Origin: G965237725 sp965237725
GTDB taxonomy: Bacteria > Pseudomonadota > Gammaproteobacteria > Arenicellales > Poriferihabitantaceae
NCBI GenBank assembly: GCA_965237725.1
Contig: OZ250151.1
Span: 1,674,001 to 1,738,000 of the forward strand
Length of the DNA: 64,000 bases
Direction of reading: 5' to 3'
Of the stretch, positions 44,676-54,738 are shown piece by piece. The translations under genes and the position numbers were made by a program. Positions within the stretch are counted from its first letter, which is position 1, and the number at the start of each line of letters is the position of its first letter. The notes under the pieces were generated by a model. The model searched no databases and was not told where the DNA came from. It saw only the letters and a list, made by a program, of their open reading frames with translations.

Positions 44676-45779
44676 TTAACCCGTCGCGAAATGCACCAAT
44701 GTCCTTTGCAATGCATTTTGATCATATTCACCGGTTAGGGTAGCTTTGCCTATGGCTTTCAACAGAACCAGCTTTGGGACACCATCCACAACCTTTTTAT
44801 CCACTTGCATCAATGCGTATAACTCATCCGCTGAAAATTCATCGGACGGACTAACTGGGAGTTCTGCTCGGGACAATAAATTGGTGATTTTGTTTAAATC
44901 ATCTTCGCCAATCCATCCAGATTGCCAGGACATGTGTGCTGCCATCACCATACCCAATGCAACTGCTTCACCGTGTAACCATTTGCCGTAACCCGTTGCG
45001 GTTTCTATGGCATGACCGAAGGTATGGCCGAGATTCAACAGCGCTCGAATTCCGCCTTCCCTCTCGTCAAGCTCTACAATTTTTGCCTTATTTAAACAGG
45101 ACTGCTCGATGACAAAACTCAAACTTACGGTATCCTTTTTCATAACCAAATCCAGATTATCTTCCAGCCACTGAAAAAATGTCAGGTCGTTAATAATTCC
45201 ATATTTTATTACTTCAGCCAGACCCGAAGAAAATTGCCGTGGGTCCAGGGAATTCAATGTTGAAATATCGGCTACAACTTTCCGTGGTTGGTAGAATGCG
45301 CCAATCATATTTTTACCCCTTGGATGATTTACTGCAGTTTTGCCGCCTACAGATGAATCGACCTGGGATAACAATGTGGTTGGGATTTGAATGAAAGGAA
45401 TTCCACGTTGATAACACGCCGCCACAAAACCCGCCAGATCACCTATGACGCCGCCACCCAATGCAATTATCGTCGCACTACGGTCCAGCGGGATTTCGAG
45501 CATACGATCAAAAATTGTTTCAGCGGTTTGTAAACTTTTTGTATTTTCTCCATCAGGCAAAATTATTTCGTAACTCTTTTTGTTACCCAAACTGTTCTTG
45601 ACCTTTTCCAGATAAAGTGGCGCTACAATTTCATTGGTGATGATAAGAACCTGATTGCTATGGATCCACGGTAATAATTCCTGATCAGAATCGAGCAGAT
45701 CCACGCCGATACAAATATCGTAGCTGCGCGTTCCCAGGTTTATGCTAACGGTTTTCAAGATTGGCTTACTTTGGCTCAA
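44676..45779 (-). CDS. aroB: 3-dehydroquinate synthase
   Basis: AroB makes the first cyclic intermediate of the shikimate pathway. The 367-residue protein has the NAD loop ALGGGVIGDLAGFVAACY, PTTLLSQVDSSVGGKTAVNH and the metal site NLGHTFGHAIE with GEAVALGMVMA. The start is TTG 45779, which overlaps aroK by 14 bp; TTG 45758 is the alternative. It is in the standard pilQ-aroK-aroB order. Confidence 0.96.
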   Translation of the reverse strand: MSQSKPILKTVSINLGTRSYDICIGVDLLDSDQELLPWIHSNQVLIITNEIVAPLYLEKVKNSLGNKKSYEIILPDGENTKSLQTAETIFDRMLEIPLDRSATIIALGGGVIGDLAGFVAACYQRGIPFIQIPTTLLSQVDSSVGGKTAVNHPRGKNMIGAFYQPRKVVADISTLNSLDPRQFSSGLAEVIKYGIINDLTFFQWLEDNLDLVMKKDTVSLSFVIEQSCLNKAKIVELDEREGGIRALLNLGHTFGHAIETATGYGKWLHGEAVALGMVMAAHMSWQSGWIGEDDLNKITNLLSRAELPVSPSDEFSADELYALMQVDKKVVDGVPKLVLLKAIGKATLTGEYDQNALQRTLVHFATG

Positions 45780-46326
45780 CTGACTCGTGTTTAACTGGAT
45801 TACTACTGGTTTTTGAATTATTCCGAATTATTCTGGAAATTTTGTGGGCGGTTTTGTTTGCTGAACTGCCGCTCACATCAACAATTGTATCCGCTTCCTG
45901 GGCATAAATCGGGTCTCGTTCTTCCAGCAGTTTGGCAATGGTTGCTTTTGGGTCGGTCGTTTGCAACAGCGGGCGGGTGTGACAATCTTTAAGTCTTTTC
46001 CACAGGATGTCCAATGAAGCGCGCAAATAAATAACCTGCCCATATTTTCGCATCACTTGCCTGTTTTTGGGCATTAAAACAATACCCCCACCGGTGGAAA
46101 TTACGGCATCGGGCTGTTTGCTGATTTCTACCAGCAGTTTTGATTCTCTTTCCCTGAAACCCGATTCACCTTCGATCTCAAAGATGTGGCTGATAGAAAC
46201 CCCGGTACGTTGCTCGAGGAGCTGATCAGTATCGATAAAATCCAGGTGTAGCAAATTCGCCAGGTTTCGACCTACAGTGGTCTTCCCGGCGCCCATTAAA
46301 CCAATGAGATAGACATGTCCTCGCAA
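45766..46326 (-). CDS. aroK: Shikimate kinase
   Basis: The 186-residue enzyme phosphorylates shikimate. Walker A is LMGAGKTTVGRNLA, the substrate-binding DTDQLLEQRTG and GFRERESKLL and the TGGGIVL motif follow. The lid region has CHTRPLL. The likely start is TTG 46326. It lies 35 bp after the end of pilQ on the same strand. Confidence 0.95.
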   Translation of the reverse strand: MRGHVYLIGLMGAGKTTVGRNLANLLHLDFIDTDQLLEQRTGVSISHIFEIEGESGFRERESKLLVEISKQPDAVISTGGGIVLMPKNRQVMRKYGQVIYLRASLDILWKRLKDCHTRPLLQTTDPKATIAKLLEERDPIYAQEADTIVDVSGSSANKTAHKISRIIRNNSKTSSNPVKHESVEPK

Positions 46327-46361
46327 ATGATTGCCACATTAACGTTGATGAGCAATCAATA

Positions 46362-48915
46362 CTATTGCACAGCTAGCGCAGGATCAATGATTCTTGGGGT
46401 CAGAAAGACCAATAATTCTGATCGATTATTCCGTGATGTTTTTTTCCGGAACAAAACACCGATAAATGGCAGGTCTCCAAGTATCGGTACCTTGGACACG
46501 CTTTGGGTTTCTTCCTGGGTGTAAATACCACCAATGACTACGGTCTCACCATTTTCCAGCAATGCCTGAGTGTCAATGCGTTTGGTGTTAACTGTATCAA
46601 CATTAGCTGCTACAAACGAATCATTGGTTATTTCCACATCAAGAATAACTTTGTCATCCGGTGTGATTTGAGGCAATACAGTCAGGCTCAATACCGCTCT
46701 TTGTCCAGTGGACGCTGATGTTCCGAATGCGGATCCGAATGTTGTCAGACGTTCCTGGCCCTGCTCGATACTTGCTGAGCGTTTGTCAGTTGTTAATATT
46801 TTTGGATTTGCCAGAATTTTTCCTCTTCCCTCGGCTTCCAGGGCAGATAGTTCAAGATCGAGAAGATGTAAAAATCCTGAGCCCAACTTAGCTAGGGTAA
46901 ATGCGTATTGCCCAGCGGAATCATCACCAATTGCCCCTGCTGGTAAATTAATACTCAGGGCATCGTCATTGACTTCGGTTACGCCCTCGGTTCTTACCCG
47001 ATTGGTATTTTCTATGGAGCCACTTCCAAACACATCTCCGATATTTGATCCAGATGACCCGGGGAAACGTGCCCTGTTGGGTAACTCGGGTAAAGCCAAG
47101 CCGTGCACCTATGTTTTTACTGAAGTCATCATTCGCTTCCACAATCCGGGTTTCGATTTGTACCTGTCTGACTGGGATGTCCAGTCGCGCAATTACCGCT
47201 TTTACTTCGTTTATTTTACTGGCGGTATCCTGGATCAAAATCGAATTTGTTCGCACATCAACAGTTACGCTACCTCGGGACGAGAGCAGGGAGTTTTCTT
47301 CCGTTTTAATTTCGTTAACCGAAACACTGCCAAAAACCGAACGGGATATATCCGTCTCGACAGCTTTGACGGATTTTAAAATAGTCGCAAGATCCTCTAC
47401 TTTGGCGTAGCTGACACGAATCAATTCACTGACCAGGGGTTCAAGTTCGCCCACTTCCTGTTGGGCTTCCAGAGCCTGTTTTTCTTTTGCGGTAATTTCT
47501 TCAGCTGGCGCAACCCAAACAACATTACCTTTTTGGCGCATCGCCAGCCCCTTGGTCTGCATAATTACGTCCAGCGCTTGGTCCCAGGGCACGTCTTTTA
47601 GGCGCAGGGACAGGTTGCCGGTAATGGCATCGCTGGTGACAAAGTTCAGTCCGGTGAAATCTGCAATTACCTGGAGCGCCGCACGTACGCTGATGCGTTG
47701 AAAATTCAAGGATAGGCGTTCACCGCTATATCCAAATTCATCAGTATTCTCTGCCTCTATCTCAGCGCTGGTCAGTGGCGAAATATCCAGGACCAGAGTT
47801 GAGCCAGACTGCACCGAGGACTGTTTAAATCTGTCACTGGCGCTAACCACCAGTTTGGTGTCTTTTCCATCTGCGTAGGTATCAATGTAGGTTACCGGGG
47901 TTGCAAAATCGATGACATCCAGACGTTGTTCCAGTTCGCTCGGCAAAGAGGTATCGGAAAATATAGCAACAATTTCCGAACCGACCTCCTGCAAATCCAC
48001 GGCCACTTCACTATCTGACAATTTCAGAATGACCCGGCCACCGCCATTTGGTGTGCGACGAAAATCTACACTGATAATACTGTGTTTACTTGGTTTTTTA
48101 TCTACCTGGATTTGTTGTGTCAGGGTTTCGGTTTGAGTGGTAGTAGACGATGACACCGATGTGGCATTTGTTCCAATAGTCAGCACGAAACCGGCATCTA
48201 CCCGGGTTAAACTGTAATCCACTGGGTCGAGCAAATTCAGTATCAATCGCATTCTATTGTCATCTTCTGCGATAACAATGTTATCTACTGACGACAAACC
48301 AACGGGATATATATTTTTTCCCGAATTGTTTTTAATCCCAAAAAAATCAAATGCAATTCTGGGCGGATTTACTGTTTTAAAAACTGCAGGCTCTTTCCCG
48401 GCCCCAGAAATTGCCAGGTCAATTTGAACTCGATCCCCACTAATTCGCGAATGTCGAATATTGGTCAAACCACCACCCGTAGTACTTTCGCTAGGGGTAA
48501 TAGTGGCGGTACTTTTAGCTACGGGAGAAAGCGTGACCTCGAATCCTTCATTGGTCGGATTAATATTGGCTCGACCGGACTGAGTCAATAAAAACTGGAT
48601 TTTTGTGTTCTCGCCGTCCGCACTAACCGATGAGCTGCGCACTATCCCTTTTGGCGGTAGCTGATTAATTTCACTACCTATTTCGGTCAGCTTTAACGTC
48701 AGCTCAATGATACTTCCATTTCCAGATTCACTAATAATGTATCCAGGGTGGTCATCGAGTTTCAGAATCAAAGACTGGTCTTTGCTGTCGCCTTCGGTTT
48801 CAACCCAGGTCATTTGATCTAGCTGAGAAGCAATAGCCGCGTGCATTGCGCTACCCATGGTAACGATTGCCGCGGACAGTGCTAGCATCAATATTTTTGC
48901 TGCAGAATTAGTCAT
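46362..48915 (-). CDS. pilQ: Type IV pilus secretin PilQ, with apparent frameshift
   Basis: PilQ is the outer-membrane channel for the pilus. The signal region starts at ATG 48915; two AMIN domains, the STN-like domain LSLNFQRISVRAALQVIADF with VPWDQALDVIMQTKGL, and an N1 domain follow. The frame breaks at a GGGG run (plus strand 47061-47064). Before the break it reads ARLGFTRVTQQGTFP, and afterwards the secretin core GSSGSNIGDVFGS to VPILGDLPFIGVLFRKK continues in the next frame. Removing one base restores a single protein of about 850 residues. It is either a real one-base insertion or a sequence error. Confidence 0.9.
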
Positions 48916-49048
48916 TGGCCCACTTTTTTTATTCAACAAACATCAAATCACGCCGTGTTTACAATACTTCGCACTAATTCGGCGCGCCCACTCTATATTT
49001 ATATCAAGTTATTATATTCTTATTTAGATATTATACGCAAATTAATGA

Positions 49049-49573
49049 TTAATCTACTAAAATTAGATTAACATCCTTCTTTTCCCATTTTCCAACGGGA
49101 TTTCTGACCAACTCAGCAACCCGCATTTTAGTCCCTTCAATATCAATAACCTCGCCGTAATGGATCCCCATATAGTTGCCCATTGTAACGCGATGCACGG
49201 TCTGGTCCGGAGCGTTAATTATTGCCCAATCTATGCCATTTTGGGCCATAACCCCGACCAGCTTCAACGCGTCAATAGGATAGGCCTCCAGGGGTTCTTT
49301 TCGTCGAGTTAAATCAGGCCCCGCTTCTCCCCCGCCGGTGTCTTCATTTTTAGCGGTCTGGATGCGTAAATTAGCCTTGTTAAACGGATCTACTTCGTTT
49401 GATGCGGTGTAAATAAATATCGGCGTTGGGCGTAATGGTGGCAGTGGTTCAACAACCGGGATATGGTCTTTAAACGCATTTTCAGTGAATTCTACTAGAT
49501 CCGCAGTCCCACTGTTTTGATTGCAGCCAACCAGGCCAGCCAAAATTATTGTCAACACGATATTTCGAATCAT
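49049..49573 (-). CDS. pilP: Type IV pilus lipoprotein PilP
   Basis: A 174-residue lipoprotein with signal and lipobox IILAGLVGCNQNSG, Cys17 as the lipidated residue. After a proline-rich linker (PVVEPLPPLRPTP) the PilP domain has LEAYPIDALKLVGVM, WAIINAPDQTVHRVTMGNYM and NVILVD-like end. PilP binds PilN/PilO and the PilQ N-domains. It overlaps pilO by 4 bp. Confidence 0.93.
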   Translation of the reverse strand: MIRNIVLTIILAGLVGCNQNSGTADLVEFTENAFKDHIPVVEPLPPLRPTPIFIYTASNEVDPFNKANLRIQTAKNEDTGGGEAGPDLTRRKEPLEAYPIDALKLVGVMAQNGIDWAIINAPDQTVHRVTMGNYMGIHYGEVIDIEGTKMRVAELVRNPVGKWEKKDVNLILVD

Positions 49574-50199
49574 CCTTCTACCCTGACTTTTTCTTCAATG
49601 GCCCGTTCGCTTTCTTCCAGATATTGGTAAGTAAATAAATCGGCTTTCATTGTTAGTTCTTTGGAATTCGTTTCAGCAGCTCCACGATTTATTTTCATAT
49701 TTCCCAGGGTAACGATTCTGGGTAGTGCGGCAAGGTCGCTAATGAACTCAGCTAATTGGTGAAATTTACCAGTGACAATGATTGAAATTGGCAGCGTAAT
49801 ATAAAATTCCTGGGTTCTTGGGTTCGATGGCTTAAACTGGGAAAACTTCAAACCCCGAGCCAACCCAGCCTGGGAAATATCAATTAAAAGCGCAGGCACC
49901 TCAGTTTTATCCGGCAACTGTTTTAATACCACGCCAAATCGATCTTGTATTTCAAGCATTTGATCTTTATAGGCCGGTAAATTGACTACCAGCTCCTTCT
50001 TTGTCAGAAAAGATTCCCTGAGTTGGCGTTCATTTTTCTCGAGCTTTGCCAAATTGATTCGTTCAGGCTCAATAAAATATTTGTAACCACCATACAATAG
50101 TCCACCAGAAACTAGAACCACAATAGCCCAGCGGAACCAGATTGGCCAGGTTGACAGGTCGGCGATATCAACATCCTGAATTTCTGAAAAATCAATCAT
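49570..50199 (-). CDS. pilO: Type IV pilus assembly protein PilO
   Basis: A 209-residue bitopic protein with one N-terminal helix (WAIVVLVSGGLLYGGYKYF), a coiled-coil region and a ferredoxin-like domain containing PAYKDQMLEIQDRFG, ISQAGLARGLKFSQFKP and FYITLPISIIVTGKFHQL. It pairs with PilN in the alignment complex. pilN is 3 bp upstream and pilP overlaps it. Confidence 0.94.
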   Translation of the reverse strand: MIDFSEIQDVDIADLSTWPIWFRWAIVVLVSGGLLYGGYKYFIEPERINLAKLEKNERQLRESFLTKKELVVNLPAYKDQMLEIQDRFGVVLKQLPDKTEVPALLIDISQAGLARGLKFSQFKPSNPRTQEFYITLPISIIVTGKFHQLAEFISDLAALPRIVTLGNMKINRGAAETNSKELTMKADLFTYQYLEESERAIEEKVRVEG

Positions 50200-50201
50200 G
50201 G

Positions 50202-50777
50202 CTATCCATCAATGTCAGAATTGTTGTCACTTGAATTTGATTTTTTCTCTGAAAGTTTCAAATCAAACTGACTTAAACGTACACCCTGGGCTGGCGTGAT
50301 GTTTATGACTTCCAGGTCCGGGTTGGTAAACCAATTCGATGAGTCGTATTTATCCATCAAGTTAGATACCCTGGCATTAGACTGCGCCGTACCCGAAAAC
50401 CCGAAACTTCCACTTTTCTTTTCCATGCTGTCGAAATAAACACCATCTGGTAATTTTCGTACGATGTCGTCAAAGAAATGCACCACTCTTGTACGTTGTC
50501 GTTGTAAATTTTGAATGACTTCCATTCGTGCAATAAGGTTGTCTTTTTGGGATCTCAATTTCCTGATTTCCAAAATTTTTTCATCTAATTTTGAAATTTC
50601 TGATTGCAGATATTTATTGCGCTGATTTTGATTGCCAATCAAAACCTGATAATAACTATAGGTCGCGAATACCAGAACCGCACAAAGGGCCCAGATCAAA
50701 ACTGCGGTTACCATCATTTCACGATCACGGGCAATCCGTAATTCTTCTCGCCAGGGCAGTAAATTTATACCGTTCAT
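50202..50777 (-). CDS. pilN: Type IV pilus assembly protein PilN
   Basis: A 191-residue bitopic protein. The N-terminal INLLPWREELR is the cytoplasmic peptide that binds PilM. A helix (MVTAVLIWALCAVLVFATYS), a coiled coil and the PilN periplasmic domain FDDIVRKLPDGVYFDSME follow. It overlaps pilM by 4 bp (ATGA). Confidence 0.95.
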   Translation of the reverse strand: MNGINLLPWREELRIARDREMMVTAVLIWALCAVLVFATYSYYQVLIGNQNQRNKYLQSEISKLDEKILEIRKLRSQKDNLIARMEVIQNLQRQRTRVVHFFDDIVRKLPDGVYFDSMEKKSGSFGFSGTAQSNARVSNLMDKYDSSNWFTNPDLEVINITPAQGVRLSQFDLKLSEKKSNSSDNNSDIDG

Positions 50778-51835
50778 TCCAGTCCTCGCAAAGCCAACCC
50801 GCTGGCAATGGCCAGAGAGGGGATATCTTTTCGAAACTTGTCTTTGTCTATTTTCGAACCTATCCGCGTTGACGCAAATGGATTTAATACCACGGTAGGA
50901 ACCTCAACTCGTTTTTCAATAATTTTGTCTACATTGCCAATTTGTGCACATCCGCCGGTTATCATCAATTCATCAATATGATTATGGGTGCTCGACGAAT
51001 AAAAAAACTGTAGCGATCGCAGAATCTCCTGAACAAGTACTTTTACAAATGGCTTTAATACCTCAACCTTAAAGCTTTCAGGTAAATCGCTTTTCCTCAA
51101 TGCCATCATGGCTTCGTCATGGGGCATTCCGTATTTCTGGTTTATGCTGTCGATTAACTGTCGCCCACCAAAAGGTGTTTCACGGTTATAGATAACCAAA
51201 TTGTTATGAAATACCATGAATCTGCTCGCATTTGAGCCAAAGTCCAACAGCGCACTGGTTCGCTTGGCACCAGCACCTACTAGGCCCTGGTTAACCAGAC
51301 CGTGTATACGGCTGAGAGTAAAAGTATCCACGTCTACTACAGCGGGTTCTAACTCCGCTTCATCCAGGACTGCCACCAGATCTTCAACCACATTTTTCCG
51401 ACAAACTACAATTTGAACATCATCCTCTCCGGGTGATTTTTCGGATTTGCCCATGTGGATGTAGTCGATGTTTACTTCATCAAGGGCATAAGGAACAATC
51501 CTATCAGCCTCGATCTCCACAAGTGACTCTAACTCGTCTTCACTCATGTCTGCTTGAACCGAAACGATTTTCGAAATCACATTGTTGGCGTTAACGCAAA
51601 TTGCGGCTCTTTTTGCTTTCGACCCGGACCGTCTTAAAGCAGCTTGCAAAGAATTTGCAACCTGCTCCACATCTTTAATCTTGTGATCGATTATCAGGCC
51701 CGGTGTGAGCGGCTCAAAAGCATAACGATCCACGACCAAAGATCTACCCGATTTGGAAATTTCAATGGCCTTAATGGATGTGGTGCCGATATCCACACCA
51801 ATAACCTTGCCGCGATTTTTTGAATTAAATAGCAA
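50774..51835 (-). CDS. pilM: Type IV pilus assembly protein PilM
   Basis: An actin-like cytosolic protein of 353 residues. The phosphate-1 loop is GVDIGTTSIKAIEI, the phosphate-2 region is SALLDFGSNASRFMVFHN and the adenosine region is DELMITGGCAQIGN. It holds the PilN tail at the inner membrane. The start is TTG 51835, seven bases after GGGGG. It is the first gene of pilMNOPQ and is divergent from the PBP1A gene. Confidence 0.95.
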   Translation of the reverse strand: MLFNSKNRGKVIGVDIGTTSIKAIEISKSGRSLVVDRYAFEPLTPGLIIDHKIKDVEQVANSLQAALRRSGSKAKRAAICVNANNVISKIVSVQADMSEDELESLVEIEADRIVPYALDEVNIDYIHMGKSEKSPGEDDVQIVVCRKNVVEDLVAVLDEAELEPAVVDVDTFTLSRIHGLVNQGLVGAGAKRTSALLDFGSNASRFMVFHNNLVIYNRETPFGGRQLIDSINQKYGMPHDEAMMALRKSDLPESFKVEVLKPFVKVLVQEILRSLQFFYSSSTHNHIDELMITGGCAQIGNVDKIIEKRVEVPTVVLNPFASTRIGSKIDKDKFRKDIPSLAIASGLALRGLE

Positions 51836-51885
51836 TACTGTCCCCCAAGGATTTAGCTAAAAATTTGACTTCGTTATTTTTTATA

Positions 51886-51914
51886 ACAGTACAGTGATCC
51901 ACCAATAGTTTCAA
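51886..51914 (-). promoter_or_regulatory. Possible sigma-70 promoter for pilM
   Basis: On the minus strand TTGAAA (51914-51909) and TACTGT (51891-51886) are 17 bases apart, about 50 bases before the pilM start. The match to the consensus is moderate. This is the only good pair I found in the divergent gap. Confidence 0.38.
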
Positions 51915-51971
51915 GATTGATTTTAGCCAATAGAATTCGCAATCTACGTAACAACCCTAACCTATTAAGGC

Positions 51972-51977
51972 TATAAT
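51972..51977 (+). promoter_or_regulatory. Possible minus-10 box for the PBP1A gene
   Basis: TATAAT occurs on the plus strand about 95 bases before the ATG of the PBP1A gene. An upstream minus-35 box is weak (GTAACA, 18 bases away). Support is low. Confidence 0.3.
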
Positions 51978-52072
51978 AACCCCTAAATCAGTAATTTTGA
52001 TAGTTTTTTCACTAAGTTGCCCCGGTTTCCCCTATTAGTTGTCCACATTTTCCTCAATTTAGCATCAATTAA

Positions 52073-54553
52073 ATGCGAATTCTGCTGAAAATAATTTTAA
52101 AACTGCTATCTGTAGGGTTTGTTCTTGCAGTCACAATGGCGGTGGGACTTGCGCTATATGCCTCAACATTATTGCCAAACCTTCCCACTGTAGAGGAAAT
52201 CAGACAAATCCCGCTGAATATACCGTTACGTATTTATAGCTCAGACCAGAAGTTGATTGCTGAATACGGCAATGAACGACGAATTCCTGTTACCCTTGAT
52301 CAAACCCCACCGCTGCTGGTTGATGCCATTTTAGCAACAGAGGATGATCGCTTTTATCATCATACCGGTGTTGATTTTCCCGGTTTATTGCGAGCCACCA
52401 TTAGTAATTTTATGAGTAGATCGCGGGGCCAGGGCGCCAGTACCATCACCATGCAGGTCGCACGAAATTTCTTTTTGAATCCTGAAAAAACCTATACCCG
52501 AAAACTAAAAGAAATTCTGTTGGCGTTCAATATGGAACGCGCGCTTACCAAAGACGAAATTCTTGAGTTGTATCTAAACAAGATATTTCTGGGTCACCGA
52601 TCATATGGGTTTGCTGCGGCGGCCCAGGTGTACTATGGCGAAGATTTATTGAATTTGAGTGTGCCGGAAATTGCCATGCTGGCCGGTCTCCCCAAAGCGC
52701 CGTCCAGGGATAATCCGATATCTAACCCCGAACGCGCTGTCGAAAGGAGAGCTTATGTTTTAAAGCGCCTGCACGAATTGGGAAGAATCGATGATTTGAG
52801 TTATGAAACTGCGCTCAACGCATCGGTAACAGCCCAGCGGCACATAGCCGATGTTGATATACGGGCACCCTTTATATCTGAAATGGCCCGTCAATTAATG
52901 TATGAGCGTTTTGGGGACGAAGTATATCAACGGGGCTACAATGTGACGGTAACTATAAACAGTGAATATCAGGCAAAAGCGAATCAGGCGTTAAGAAGCG
53001 GGCTGCTCAACTACGATCAACGTCATGGCTATAGATCTCCTTTGGGGCATGTGGCACTCGGAGAATTCGCTGATGAAAATGACAATTTGGGTTTGATCGA
53101 GGAATTAAAAAGCCTGCCTGCAAGTAAAAATATTGTTCCTGCAATAGTAACTGGTATGGAAGCGCAGTCGTTTACGGCTTTAAACCAGCGCGGCTATTCC
53201 CTGTCGGTTAGCTGGGAAAATATTAAATGGGCACGAAAATATATTGAACCAAATCAACAGGGGCCAGAACTATCCACGGTCTCGGATGTGTTAAATGTTG
53301 GAGATATCGTTCATGTACAGGCGCTCGGAGAGGATCAGTGGAAATTAGTACAGATTCCTGAAGTGTCTGGCGCCCTGGTCAGCCTCGATTCTCACACTGG
53401 CGCCATTCTAGCTCTAACCGGCGGATTTGATTACTATTTGAGTAAGTTTAATCGCGCAACCCAGGCGGAGAGACAACCCGGTTCGAATATAAAACCCTTT
53501 ATTTATTCAGCCGCATTGGAACACGGCTTTACCCCAGGCAGCCTGGTTAGCGCAGCCCCAATTGTTATAGAGGATGACCTTGAGGGAATTTGGCGTCCAC
53601 AAAATTATAGTAAAAAGTTTTTTGGCCCCACTCGATTGCGCCGGGCGATTAGTTTATCGTTGAATCTGGTATCAGTGAGACTGCTCAGGGCGATAGGTAT
53701 TGATAATACAGTAGATCATTTTGAGAAGTTCGGCTTTGATCCCGAACGGTTACCACGAAACCTGTCTCTGGCCCTTGGCAGCACGACGGTAACGCCTTTA
53801 AACCTGGCTTCCAGCTTTGCGGTTTTTTCTAGTGGCGGAAAACGAGTGACACCCTATTTGATCGAAAAAATTAGCGATGCTGAAGGTAATGAAGTTGAAT
53901 TACCGCCGGTGTGTGAAACCAACTGTGAAGAGTTACCGGAACAGGGTGGGATTGGAAATCTGGATGAAAATCAATTAACACCGGAACTCGAAGAGGACGC
54001 CGAAAACATTGAATTGGCGGCTGAGAACTTGGATGAAGCCATGGTATCGGAGCATGAATCGGATCAGATGATATCGCCCCAGAACGCATTTTTAATGCAA
54101 AGCTTGCTCAAACAGGTTGTCCTGTCTGGTACAGGCAGAAGGGCCCTGGCATTAAATCGATTTGATCTTGCTGGCAAAACCGGGACTACAAATAATTTTC
54201 GCGATGCCTGGTTTTCGGGTTTCAATCCAGATGTCACCACCACCGTTTATGTAGGATTCGACGAGCCCTCTCATCTTGGTAAACGGGAATCTGGCGCCAC
54301 AGCGGCGCTGCCAATTTGGGTAGATTTCATGGGTCGGGTTTTGCAGGATTATCAGGAACAACCACAGTCTGTTCCCGAGAATATTACCACTCGATTTATT
54401 AACAAGGAAAGCGGGAAGGTCACATCCCCGAATGATCCTGATGGGTACTCCGAGTATTATCTTGTTGGCACCGAACCAAATAACCGTGTAGAAACAATTT
54501 CTACCCAGGAAGGGTCAGGTGGGAATCAGTCCGCATCTGAATCCTTATTTTAA
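52073..54553 (+). CDS. mrcA: Penicillin-binding protein 1A
   Basis: A bifunctional peptidoglycan synthase of 826 residues. A single N-terminal anchor (LLSVGFVLAVTMAVGLALYA) is followed by the glycosyltransferase domain with ATEDDRFYHHTGVD, GQGASTITMQVARN and LYLNKIFLG. The transpeptidase domain has SxxK in PGSNIKPFIYSA, SxN in SLSLNLVS and KTGTT in DLAGKTGTTNNF. The loop at about residues 605-680 is acidic. Its place divergent to pilM is standard in gammaproteobacteria. Confidence 0.95.
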   Translation: MRILLKIILKLLSVGFVLAVTMAVGLALYASTLLPNLPTVEEIRQIPLNIPLRIYSSDQKLIAEYGNERRIPVTLDQTPPLLVDAILATEDDRFYHHTGVDFPGLLRATISNFMSRSRGQGASTITMQVARNFFLNPEKTYTRKLKEILLAFNMERALTKDEILELYLNKIFLGHRSYGFAAAAQVYYGEDLLNLSVPEIAMLAGLPKAPSRDNPISNPERAVERRAYVLKRLHELGRIDDLSYETALNASVTAQRHIADVDIRAPFISEMARQLMYERFGDEVYQRGYNVTVTINSEYQAKANQALRSGLLNYDQRHGYRSPLGHVALGEFADENDNLGLIEELKSLPASKNIVPAIVTGMEAQSFTALNQRGYSLSVSWENIKWARKYIEPNQQGPELSTVSDVLNVGDIVHVQALGEDQWKLVQIPEVSGALVSLDSHTGAILALTGGFDYYLSKFNRATQAERQPGSNIKPFIYSAALEHGFTPGSLVSAAPIVIEDDLEGIWRPQNYSKKFFGPTRLRRAISLSLNLVSVRLLRAIGIDNTVDHFEKFGFDPERLPRNLSLALGSTTVTPLNLASSFAVFSSGGKRVTPYLIEKISDAEGNEVELPPVCETNCEELPEQGGIGNLDENQLTPELEEDAENIELAAENLDEAMVSEHESDQMISPQNAFLMQSLLKQVVLSGTGRRALALNRFDLAGKTGTTNNFRDAWFSGFNPDVTTTVYVGFDEPSHLGKRESGATAALPIWVDFMGRVLQDYQEQPQSVPENITTRFINKESGKVTSPNDPDGYSEYYLVGTEPNNRVETISTQEGSGGNQSASESLF

Positions 54554-54634
54554 TCTTTCAATATTTTCTGAACCGGCCAGGACCTGACAATGGGCCTAAC
54601 CATGGGGCAGAAGCGCGAGCCTGAACCACAGGTC

Positions 54635-54643
54635 TTATCCACA
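54635..54643 (+). promoter_or_regulatory. Single DnaA-box-like sequence
   Basis: TTATCCACA is a perfect match to the DnaA box consensus TTATNCACA. It is alone and sits in the loop of a hairpin, so it may be chance. There is no AT-rich unwinding region or cluster of boxes nearby, so it is not an origin. Confidence 0.35.
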
Positions 54644-54677
54644 GACCTGACTACCTATACAAACCCGCTCGAGTATT

Positions 54678-54733
54678 CTCGCTCAGGCAAACTCTCTCAG
54701 GCAAGCTCGCTCGGGCAAACTCACCCTTGTAAA
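54678..54733. repeat. Four 14 bp tandem repeats
   Basis: Units CTCGCTCAGGCAAA, CTCTCTCAGGCAAG, CTCGCTCGGGCAAA and the diverged CTCACCCTTGTAAA follow each other directly. They lie just downstream of the rpoH stop in its direction. Copy number may vary between strains. Confidence 0.75.
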
Positions 54734-54738
54734 CTGAC

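Larger units (their letters stand above)
54554..54738. other. Convergent gap between PBP1A and rpoH with hairpin and repeats
   Basis: This 185 bp gap has a hairpin CAGGTC-N9-GACCTG (54629-54649) whose loop is TTATCCACA, and an array of 14 bp units at 54678-54733. It is the junction of convergent genes, so terminators are expected, but no T-run follows the hairpin. Confidence 0.5.

Noticed and set aside
54635..54643. Replication origin
   Set aside because: Only one DnaA box, no AT-rich region and no dnaA or gidA neighbourhood.
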